Below are positions 12,601-24,600 of a DNA stretch of 64,000 nucleotides, one piece after another; position 1 is the first letter of the stretch, and each line of letters opens with the position of its first letter. The notes under the pieces are model-generated. The model searched no databases and was not told the origin of the DNA. It saw nothing but the letters and a program-made list of their open reading frames with translations. Both the position numbers and the translations under genes were made by a program. The stretch covers positions 6,417,284-6,481,283 of the forward strand of contig NC_046358.1 in assembly GCF_004027225.2 (NCBI RefSeq), given 5' to 3'. The DNA is from Strigops habroptila (taxonomy: Eukaryota > Chordata > Aves > Psittaciformes > Psittacidae).

Positions 12601-15600
12601 GAAGGCCATTGCAATGATATAACCCTCAGATTTTAAAATAGTGAATGCATTGGGATGTTCTTTTTCTGCCTTCTCCTATGTAAAGCTGATGTTAAATGGT
12701 AGTGTGTGTTACTCTTACCATTAGGTCAGCTTGCGTATAAGCCTGAAGCAATCCAGATGTCAGAAGCAGTGTAAAAAAGCTAACCTTTCTGAAGCACAGC
12801 TTCAGAAAACAGAACAGCCTGTAATCTCACCTAGTACTACTGTGCTGTTCGTCAGCTATTGCATAGAGTCGTTGCCAAAAATGGTAGCCAACATAAATTG
12901 TCATATTCTTCCCTGCAGCGCAAGAAGAGTGCAGTCACGTACCTGAACAGCACAATGCATCCTGGGACACGTAAAAGAGGTGAGGTATACTTAGACCTGC
13001 CTTCCTGTTGAATGCCTCTTCTTCCATCTTACATTTGCAGTGCTCTTGTTGATTTGAAGAGCGAAACAAAGAAGGACCCTCTAGTACTTTTTTGTACTGT
13101 AAATTTCTATGGTAGACAAAGATCATGGCTTCTAGGCATTAGCATAGCTGGTTTTATTAGGCAGCTCAAGGTTTCATTTCAGTTTCTCTCTCAAAAAAAA
13201 AAACCAACCCAAAAAACCAAGACAATAGCGCAAAGTGAAAGGTGAGATGTTTGAACATCATTTAGTGGTATAAAGCTGCTGTCAAGATCCTCTTGTTAAT
13301 AACTAGATTGTATTGTTACTGTCAAGAAGAAGGTGGTTATGGAAAAAGTGTCTGTGAAGAGGAAACTTAGTGTGACAAAAGCCTTGTTCCCTAATGGGAG
13401 TAGAGGTGGGTCCTTCAAAAGAATTTATCTTGATCAAGAAAGGCTATTGTGCTTATACAGAGCACTTTTCTGCAACCAGAGTGCCACTTATCCTAAAATG
13501 AGAGATGATCTTTCATATAGGTGTGCACTACTATTGGGTAGAAATTCTTCTGTAGAACACGTGAAATTTTAAGGCTTAGATTATGGTGAAACAAATGAGT
13601 CAGAACAGCATAGAGGAGAATGTACCATTTTTTGCGCATGGCATCAACCACACACGTATGACAGTCTTTCCCTGGTATTGATGATTTTCTACAGTCCTTA
13701 AAGACTCATAATACATTCTCTGCTCTTGAGTTTGCTGCCTAAAAAAAAGTCATCAATCAGATTAAAAGCCCCACAGTCCTACCTAACACTGACCAGTTCC
13801 ATTATCTTTGGGTTTTGGCTGCAAGGTCGAATATTCATTTGACACATGCTCTCCTTGATACACCTCCTCAGTCCAGCAGGCAATGTGGCAAAGCTGACAC
13901 TTGTGCAGCTCTGCTGTTTTTAAATAAAAGACATCAGTCTCTACTGCCATCCTCTAAAAACATTAAATGTATTTTTTTAAATGATGTGATGTAGATTTGA
14001 GAGAGAGAGGTTTGCATTTACTCTGTGCATAAGTAAATGTTCCTTCTTCTAGTAATGATTTCTTAATTCTGTTTTATAAATCATTGTGAACAATTACTAT
14101 ATCAATGAAAACAATTGCATGCTTTTGTACTCAATATTCTCTTAGCCTGTTTTTGCATACTGACTGCTATTATACTTTCTTTTTTTTCTTCACACCCTGT
14201 TGTGAGCCTGTACCTTGCATTGGCACCAAATTAGTAGCACACATTTTCAGTTGACAGAAGATTTGGATGTATACGTTTGTTTTGTGATTTAGGATAGCAG
14301 TGTATTAGGTGAAAAGCTAATGCAAGCATGTGCCCTTGAGAGCTTTAGTTTGATTCTAGATGGTGCTGAGCATGTCAGAAATTTCAGCCATGGACATCAC
14401 TATCAGAAATCCGTTTCCAAGGACGTACTTAGTTCTGGAACATATCCAGGCCTTAAATGCAAGGTTTAGCATGTTAATAGGTATAGACTGACAATCTGTA
14501 AACATAAGGTCTGGGGAATTATTCCTAGATTCTAACTCCTTTATGTTTACATGTCCATAAATTACCCTGGAGAAGGGAGGCAGAACTGATGGTTACATAC
14601 TGGGTTTTTTGCTGTGCTGCTTTGCAGACATAGTTTTATGAAAGTGGTTAGAAACACATTTTGCACTTCTGCTGGTCTAAAGGACTACATAGGAGTTGTG
14701 CATAATCAAACATACTTGAACTGAGAAAGTATCAGAAAGATAGATAATATGCGGGGGTTTACAGTGGAAGACTAATGGTAGGTTACAGCTGGTAGTAGTT
14801 ACACGTCAGACAACAGGACCTGTCCTTGAGGTAGCCTAATTTAAGAAAAGGTGCAGTAGAGTAGAAAGTGCTGATCCGTGGGTGAGTGGGTTTAAGAAAA
14901 GGGGTGGAAAATGAGAGTTGGTGCGTGCTGGCCTCGGATAAAGGACTTAACCTTTGTGTAGATTTATGCTGGCACTAGAAGGATAGGGAGGTGTGGGATA
15001 ACAGTAGAAGGGATTTAGCAGTAGTTATTGTAGCTTCTCTCCAGCTTTGATGCCAACATGTTTCCCCTAAAAACTGAATAGCCTCATTTCTAGGAGTGGC
15101 AAGCATCCCCACGCTGCTTTTGTGGCAGTGATTCTTTGACCCTCTGCAGAGCTTATTTCTATTTCCTTCTGAAATACATCTTTTAAGTGTTCTTTCCTTG
15201 CAAAATCTACTTAAAGATTTCTAAAAAAGAAATGTTTAAATCTTTGCTTCTGTCCTTCCACTTGTAACCTTTATATTAACTTCCTCTCTGTGCTACATCA
15301 TTTCCTTTTTCATGCTAGCCAATGAGGACCACTGGCCAAAGGTATGTAAGATCATTTTTCCTTTCTTTTTTTTCTTTTTTTCTTTTTTTTTTGTGTGTTC
15401 CCTGTTGTTAATATGTAGGTCGTCCACCCAAATACAACACGGTGCTGGGGTTCGGGGCTTTGACCCCCACGTCCCCTCTGTCCAGTTATCCTGACTCCCC
15501 CGAAAATGAAAAGACAGAGACCACATTTACCTTTCCCGCAGCTGTTCAGCCTGTGTCCCTGCCTAGCCCCAGCTCCACAGACGTAAGTAACTCTTGGGAA

Positions 15601-18600
15601 GGGGGTTACTTTTAGACAGTAGAAACAGCCACAAGGAAAATGGTCACAGATTTTGTTTCTATAGTCTCACTCAGCATTTGTCCTTATTCAGCATAGTGAA
15701 ACAGGCCAGCGTTCCTTTAACACCGTTCCCTTCTCCTGCGCCTATGTTCTTGTCCTGTATTTATAACTCCTCCAGTGGATTGAAACATTGGGAGACACCA
15801 GGCATGCTAGATGAGTTCATTTCCTTTGTGCAGTGTGTGAGATCTTGTCGGACTGAATTGAATCTGTCATCCATGAAAAAGGGGGAAGGAGAGAATGAAA
15901 AGTATTGCTTATAGACCATAATAACAAAAGTTGTGATGTTTCTGTAACAAGAGAAGGAGGGAAACTGCTTGGGTCATGCACAACAGCCAGGAGCAGCACT
16001 GGCTTGGCAGTTCTTGTGTACTGGTGTAGCTGAATATATCACCCCTTGGTCAGATCACAGAATTTGTCTGGAGTGCAATCTGGTTGTATCATTACAATTC
16101 ATAAGGAAGTGAGTGTCCTTAAGTTAATTCAAAGATAAGATTTGCTACTCAAAGCACAACATTTTTTAAGTTGCTGAGAACTATCCAGTTACTTCATTGT
16201 TCCTGTGTCTTGCAAAAACATGATGTAAAAGATTAAAGGTCATAAACTTTAGAAGATAAACTAGTGTGGGAAGAATTGGACTGAGTCACTCTGTAGGTCC
16301 AAAATGACATTATGGAGGGACAGACACTATGGTTTGTCTGGAAGTGTATTGTGGCTGTTCAGTATGGGTGAAAGGATTCATTGCACACACATTCTCTGGA
16401 GTTGTGTACTTCCAGTAAAGTGCTTGTGGGCACAGTTTAAAAATAAAAAGGTGATTGCATATTTCTTCATACCAGTGCTCCAAACTCCTTCTGCAATCTG
16501 AGTCAGAGTCGTATCCCCCTCTCCCCTTTTTTAAACATATTATCACATATAACTGAGGCCAAACCATTTGAAATGGGCTTTAAGAAAGAGATGGGCTACT
16601 CCCTCTATTTTTATCTATGCAGTTGCACCACTGTAAATACACAGACTGAGACACCAGCTCTGCTGGCCACGCACATTAGGGAATAAAAGCCAGCTTCTTT
16701 TGGACTGTATTTGTTCTGCAGAGGTAACAGGAATAGAAATTGTACAAGTGTGTCTGAGTCACTGAAATAAATAGATGCAATTCTGATACCCAGGGAATAT
16801 GTATGTGAAATTAAAAGGTTCTCTTTTATATAGTCATTTTTGAGAGCAGAATAGCACTGTAAAAACCCTTTCTTGACAGTCAAATGAATGGGGCTGTGGA
16901 ACAGCCCCTCAGGGAGAAGGTTGGGCAGCTCCAGCTCTGGGGATGAGAGTAAGCAGCACAAACAACTGGCAAACATGCTGGAGAGCACATTTTTTACATA
17001 GGCCCCAAGAGAAGGACTGGATAATGTGGTGGGGGTCTTTTCCATCTCTGACTTGGGAGTCTTCTCCCACTGTGCAAGAGCAATCAAAACACTATAATGA
17101 GTTGTTGCCCTGTTTTCTGCAGCGCTTGATAGCAGCAAGCTAAATAAAGAATAGTGTATTTCTCTAACATTCAAATCTAGTTGTGAATGCGCTGAATTTT
17201 CTGAATTTGGATAGTATTTAGGCCTAGGCTCTGGTTTGCTCTAATAGTCATTAATTAATGACAATAGAAGTCTTTTAAAGGAGACAATGAAAGATTAAAC
17301 AGCAGGTAATTAACATTCTCTGTTACTTGAGGATATTATAATGTAGCACAGTAGCACTCTTTCCCCTTTAGAATCACATATAAATCTCTGACGTTTAGAC
17401 AAGTCATGTAGTTTATAAAGATGCAACAGCGCTACCATTTTTGTGGGTTTAATTTTTTGAAAGAGTTTTATCCCAAAGTCACATTCAGTGCGTATTTTCT
17501 ATCAGTTGGCCTAATTTGGTAGACTTTTCAGAAATATTTGATACTGAATTCCATGTAAAATACATGTAAAAGTAGAAGATATATTTCAAAGTGCTCATTA
17601 AAATATTTTTAATTACAAATGGACCATTAAAATTTGAACCTGCAGAAAGAGCAAAAATATTGGAAAGGATGTAAATATGAGATCTTCTGTCATTACATGT
17701 TATAAGTTTTACTTGCTCATCATAGAGGAATAGTTTCCCATTGCCATCATGAACTGGAAGGTAGCTTTCTCTTAATATGTTGTCATAAAATTGCTGTACA
17801 AGCTTGTGCAGTCACATCCCTTTTTTGTGACTTGGCTTCCCCTACTTACACATTTGGCATGATTCTTCCTTTTCCCAGCTGAGTTTTGAGAACTTAGCAA
17901 GACTTGTAAAAACCTTTAGCATCCGTGGCTGGAAAAGTGCTATATAATGCTGGGAAAGGACTGTATATTTGAACACCAACAGTACAAGTTGTGCTGGAGG
18001 TGAAGACAAAAAGGAGAATTAGGTCTTGGCATTTAAGGATCTTGCAGCTTAATTAGATACAGAATACACTGAAAGGCTCATGCCACAGTTTATGGCTGGT
18101 GCTATCACTGAGAAGAACTGTCCTGACTGTCACCATCAGCCTGTTCTTATCCCTTAAGTGTCTTCTATGTTGTTCCAGCACAGATTTATCTGAGGCCTCA
18201 TTGTGATCTGCATAAGGGAACTGGCATAGCTAAAAATTGTTAGTCTTAGCCAAGATCATGCCCTAATACAGTTAATTTTATAGACACACAGGTTCTTGTA
18301 CCAGCCTCATGCAGGAGCAGAAATGAATGTCTGGGCATATAGAGGCGGCAGGATTGTTTCTTTCAGTGGTGAGGCCATTCTGTGTCATGTTGAAGAGGCT
18401 GCACACTGTTAGCAGATGATGTGAATATAGAAAGATCTATTTATTCTAGATGGGACAGACAATTTCTGTAGTTACAGCCTCCAGCTTTTGGAGACTTAAA
18501 AATGAAAACATGACAAGTGCATGTCTAAGTTGGCTATTTCAGAAGTCTCAGTTAAAATAGTTGAGCAGTTCCTCACAGATGCAGAAGAAAACTGCAGTTT

Positions 18601-21600
18601 ACCCATCTTCAAAGTATTTTTGCATTAATTTGCTGGGAAGGTCTAATTCACAGAGGCTTTTGAATGGACATTTGCTGTTTAGCTCTTGAGTAATCTTTGT
18701 CTTTAGCAAGCCTATGAAAATAACAAATCAGGCCAAGCACTTGGCACCATGGCCCAGAACAGCCTTCTTGCCTTTCTCCTCAATTGTCATTCTCTGAATG
18801 ACAGGGATAAATTTTGAAGGGAGGATAAAACAGGAACTCGAGATTGGATTGGTGATAAGGATAGAGGGGTAGAAAGTGGGAATAAAACCGGGGAAGTAAT
18901 GAGCAGGACTTCTCTTTCCTCTCCCCCCTTGGTTATGTGTGATTCTCCCTCATGCAGTAGTGGTATATTCACCTGGAAGATAGGGATTGCCTTTGAAGGT
19001 CAATTACTTAGCAGTAGTAATAGTGCAAAAACCTCTATTCTAGTGATGATTCAAGTCTGTGGTCACAGAATACCTTTTTATTAGTAAACTTTTTCTATCA
19101 AAGCAATGTTTTAATTGAGAGGAGCACTAGAGAACATTCAGATTGAAAAGTCAAGCCCATAGAAGTTAGGAAATGCCAGAATTATTATTGCTACTCATAA
19201 CTTAATTCACTTACATCATTGTGATCATCTTTATTTATATGGTCATGAACAATTCCTGTTGCAGAATATTTAGTTTTCCCTTGTTGTTCCAGTGAAATGT
19301 ACATATAAGTATAGATAATACATATTCAAGCACACAAACTGGATATACTTCTGATTTGATACTGTATTATTCAATTCTACTGCTTAAAGCTAGGCCCTGC
19401 TGCTCTAGGCATTTATAAAAATGAAGAAAACTGTTAGCTGTCCAGAAAGCTTTCATTTATTTTCCTGGTCTGTTGGTGCAGAGGAAGTAGAGCAAAAAGT
19501 GACGTTAAATCACCTTTTGCAGTCTCTGTTCTGAAATTACTCTTCAGACTCTTCAGCCTGTAGCATGCGATAGAGCAGCTTCAGTGAGCTCTGCTCTAGC
19601 ATAAGTTGGCTGCCTATAGCCTTCACAGAGCTTGTCCAGAACCTGAGATTCATAGAATCATAGAATGGTTAGGGATGGAAGGGACCTTAACATCATCTAG
19701 TTCCAACCCCTCTGCCATGGGGATTAGTGGGGTGCATGTCACAACATCAAATCCAGCCCCCCTTTATGCATGTATTTATTAACTACCCATAAAACCTGGG
19801 ACATTTCTTTGGAATCGAAACAGTGGCTGGGGTTTTAGTAAGGCCAGTTATTAATTCTGAGGAGATGCCCTGAATTTTGCATTACCAGAAATAGGACTGT
19901 GGATTTTGTGCCTGTGTGTGGTCATCTCAACACGTTCAGCCACACTGCATGCTGACCAGCTTTTGCAGCCGTCAGTTGAATTTAGAAGGTTCCAGGTCTA
20001 AATTTGTAAATGTATTCCCTCAAGAAGCAACTGCAGGTGTCACTTGTGTCAGTCTCTTCTGCAGGGTATTAGACAAAACAGGTTTGGTTTTCAACACATC
20101 AATAGTTTTGCACCTGAGCCACTCACCAAGTGCCATCGTGTAGTCTGTGGCAACCAAATCACCTTAACACGTCATTCTCTAGAACAAGGATTTTCTTCTA
20201 AAATGTCAGAATTTGCCTCTTCATTTTGTCCTTAGATTGCAGAGGATTTTGTTTTAGCTTACACAACATCTCCTGCTGCCACCTTTTCCTTATACTCGCA
20301 GAATGCATGATAGAGGAAAAGTAGTTCTTCCCAGCCTGGATACACAGATCACTTCGGAAGAGGCATGAAATGTCACTCATTTAATTCTTCATTTAACAAT
20401 GAGGTACTCTTTTGTGTTAGAGGATGAAGTAATACCCTAACCCAGCTCTCAATGATCCCTGGGAGTTAGGGAACCAAAACATGGCACTGAAAATTCACTG
20501 AAGATTAATCCTTTACAAAACATGACATCAGTGCTAACCTTGGGAATTAAGAGAAGAATAGCCTTCCCTTTGAAGAAAGGCCTCATCAGCAATAGAGCTG
20601 GGAAGTAGAAACCTGAGCAGATTGCTTGTGTGTCATTCTTCTAATATGTTTAATATTTTATCCATAGCAGAGATTAGTGTCATTTTTCTTGCCTGGCATC
20701 TTAATATGTAAGCGCACAGCCAAATCTGCTATCCCTCCAAATTGATAAAACTTATTCACATACGTGGAAAGACTGTACAGGGCAAAATGAAACCTTGCAC
20801 ACGTTGATAATTCATACAGGGGGAGTACAGAAGTTGTGGCTGCCCCATCCCTGGCAGTGTTCAAGGCCAGGTTGGACATAAGGGCTTGGAGCAACCTGCT
20901 CTAGTGGAAGGTGTCCCTGCCTGTGGCAGGGGTTTGGAATTGGATGAGCTTTGAGGTCCCTTCAAACCTAAACTATTCTGTGATTCAGTGATTCTATATA
21001 TATGCAATTTGACTCACACACACATCTTACGGTCGCAATCTTGCAGATCTGGTGTCTGTGTGAAACTTCAACCAAAGTCAGTGACCAAGTGGAGCCTTGA
21101 ATATTGCCAGGACAGCCCACAGGCAGTCTGAGGAGAGGACTGAGGTGCCCCTCTCCTCCTCTGTGCATGCTGAGCTCTTTCTTTCATGCCTCTGTGTTCC
21201 AATATCTGAAAAGCAAACAGAAACACCACCACTGCTCCAAACATGAGGTGGGAGTAACAGGAGGAGAGAGAGAGAAGAAAAAGTGACAAAAACCAGACTT
21301 GCCTTTCTGGGAAGTTAATGGCTGTATAAAAAAATTCTCTCCAAGGGTGATGCAGTAATAACAAAATCTATTATTTTTAAGAGACACTGCCAGTAATGTT
21401 TTCAATTCTTCCTTTTAAAAACCTCTTTAGAAAATCTCTCTTGGTATTCCTTCATCCTGGCTCTCAGCCTTTGTTAGTGATGAAATAAACAACTCTATAG
21501 TAGTTTATGAGAAAATTTCGAGTCACAGCTTTTTTGGTGCAAGTTGAGGTAACCCAAGTGAAGTAAAAAGAATTGTCTCAGAGCATAATTCCTGCTGCTC

Positions 21601-24600
21601 TTTTTCATTTACAAGCACAACACCTTTTCCTTCCAGTTTTTTAAAGGTGACCTAAATATTTGACAGTGTTCTTTTAAGTCACTCAGTTGGGGTTTCTTAC
21701 ATAGTATTACTGGCAAGCGACAGCCTCATCAGCATTCCTGAAGTGGAGTTGGGCTTACATCCAGAAATAAGAAGGGTTAAGAAAGTGGGTAGCTCATCAC
21801 TTTAGGCAAAGAAAAAAGGCAGGGTAAGGAGGGAATCTTAAAGAAGAAAAGCTATGGGGTAGCAGCTGTTAAGAGAAGCTATAGTAATAAGTGTTTGCTG
21901 TAACATTTTGCCTTGGGAGGACAGAGGGAGTGTTTGGGAGCACAGATGTCAGCGTTTCTGACATCCTGCCTGGTTTTCCTGTTTCACAGCCTAAAAAGGG
22001 CTTGACCATTTGGAATCCCCTTAGAAATAGTTTGTGCTGTAAACTTTGCATTCAACTGGGTTGTAGATGTCAAAGGTGAAAGTTCATTTTTTGCTTTCTG
22101 TCTCTTTCTCTCCCCCACACCCTTTCCCCTCAATTTCACAGGGCGATATCCATGAGGATTTCTGCAGTGTTTGCAGAAAAAGCGGGCAGTTGCTGATGTG
22201 TGATACATGTTCACGTGTTTATCACCTGGACTGTCTGGACCCACCTCTGAAAACCATTCCCAAGGGCATGTGGATCTGTCCCAAATGTCAAGACCAGGTA
22301 TTGTTTGACAGACAAAGGGAGAGTTATATACAATGCACTCTAAAGATTTTGGGGTGTTAAAGAAAATAAGGAGATCACTTGGCTTACTTAGATCAGGACA
22401 GCCTGACACTGGGCAGATCAATTTGATCTGTAATAAGGCTTGTGTGAATTTCATCAAATTACCTCTCTTGGAATGCATGTAAATACAAAACTCTTTGGTC
22501 TTGCTCCCAGATTTGGGGTCTTTATATGTTACTCGTGTTTTTTCTGGCCTAAAGCATGCAAACTTTTGGGGAAGGTCCTCTATGGTCCATAGAATTGTTG
22601 CTGTTCATGTGAAGCTTGTTGTTTCTTCAAAAGTTGTTAGTATATTCTTCTGGACAAATAAACAAAACATTTGTATCATCCTACCTCAGTAGATAGAGCA
22701 AATACAAGCCCCTGTTTGCTTATATAAATCAAATATTAGAGAGGTTGTCTTCAGTGATGTCTTTGATAATATCATCCAGCATCAGTATAATGAGGATATA
22801 TGAACAGTTTGGTGGTTCTTCCTTCCAGCTCCCTCGCTGAAAGTACACAGTTGAAGTGAACAGATTATATTTTAACCTTCTGTTTATAATTGCATTGAGA
22901 TTGCAAGACAGAGAAGTAAACTATTATACTCCTAACCCTTAAGTGGAGCTGCAGAAGTTGCAAAGGATTGCTGATAATCAGCAGCCTGAAGCTGTTGGTG
23001 TTCTGTCTAATAGAGCATATTGCTTCATCACTCATGTGACCTTCAGTTAGCCAGATGGTAGTGTAAGAAAACAGCCTGACCTGCTGTTCAGCAGCATGAA
23101 ATCGCAAAACTCAAGTGACTTGGTCAGTAGTTACAAGAGAGGAGGGAGTGTTGCCACTCCTGCTCTTGCCTGCTCTCACCTTATCCCTCCTCTTCATATT
23201 TCTGCGATAGGTTCCCACAAAATTAGTGGGGGAAATCTGAGTAATTTCACTGTAAAGTGACCGAGTCCTCTATCTTCTGATTCACTCATTAAAAATACGT
23301 GTCCTTCCTCTCAAAATAAAGTTTGTTAGGATGGTGCTTACCCTTACAAAGAGGGTTTGACAACTCTATTAAGATGATTCTGATAAGAAGGGAAAGATAG
23401 GAAGGTTTCGTGTTTTACTAGCCAGGAAGCGTGACGTTTGAATGTATGGTGTGGAGACTGTTCAGTGCCATGGAAACTTTTCTCCCAGAACACCTAAGAT
23501 CAGCAATTTGTCTGAACTATGAAATAATGTTCATGTCTCCTGGCAAGTTTGAGTTCAGATACATTATCTTTTCATCCCTCTTTTAAGTTGTTCAGTTTCA
23601 TTAGTAGACTTTATCCGTGGCTATGGAGGGAATTTGAGAAAACGCTGACATTTGTAAGAAACAGGCCTGCTTTGTGGGAGCCACAATACAGTTGTGAATA
23701 ATTCCCTCTGTTAAATCTCAAAACAGGTCTGCGAAGCTTCATGTCAACAGGGCTGAGGCTAATGATAGCCATAAAAGAAAATCCTCAGTCTTTGCATCTT
23801 TTTCCTTTTTGCTTTCTTAGAGGTACCAGCTAAATCTCTAAATACTTTTCTTTCAGATGCTAAAGAAGGAAGAAGCAATCCCATGGCCAGGAACTTTAGC
23901 AATTGTTCATTCATATATTGCATATAAAGCAGGTAGGAAAATGGAGAACAACACTTTGTTTCACTTTTAATAATGGAAGATGTTATTTCAGGAATGGGAT
24001 AGAATGGTGCTTTCTTTACAAAAGGAAATTGAAGGGAAAGAACCTTAATCACTAGTAAAGTGAAAATAGCAGCCTAAATATTTGTTAAGCCTTCTTAACA
24101 AATGATGTTTGTGTATGCAAGTGAAATTTTTGGGGTGATTCAAGTTGTGCACAAGTTATTGAATTGACTTCAATTACCCTCTTTACATGAAGCAGTTTAG
24201 ACCCTCTACCCACTGTTGTATCAGGAACATTTTAAATACTCTGATTCATATTCCATTTTGCAGCAAAAGAAGAGGAAAAACAGAAACTACTTAAATGGAG
24301 TTCAGATTTAAAACAGGAAAGAGAACAACTAGAGCAGAAGGTCAAACAGCTCAGCAATTCTATAACGGTGAGTATTGCCCTCCCAAATAATTCTGCACCT
24401 GAATTCTGGTGCCAGAATGCAGAGGGAAAACTGTAGAGTGACTCCATGTACTAGACCTGTCTTCCACTGGATTTACTGAGAGTTGAGTGAGCTCTTTCCT
24501 GTGCTTTTTAGGACTTCCAGGAGCAGGAATGAAATACAGGCACATACACTTACATTAAGGCACTTATACCTGATCCATGCTGACCATATATTGTACATAC

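Larger units (their letters stand above)
15583..22141 (+). other. PHF21A: PHF21A intron, largest in the window
   Basis: A 6.6-kb AT-rich intron between the AT-hook and PHD exons. It holds two CR1 fragments (19649-19725 and 20831-20997). The 187-codon minus-strand frame at 16611-17174 and other short frames resemble no protein I know. I see nothing else. Confidence 0.75.

Noticed and set aside
15344-15494. The downstream frame continuing the microexon into the next intron (KVCKII and a Phe-rich run)
   Set aside because: This is a readthrough of the 77-nt intron and the polypyrimidine tract, not coding sequence. The donor GTATGT at 15342 ends the microexon.
21984-22478. A 164-codon minus-strand frame opposite the PHD exon
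   Set aside because: It is antisense to the conserved PHD finger and has no motif of its own.
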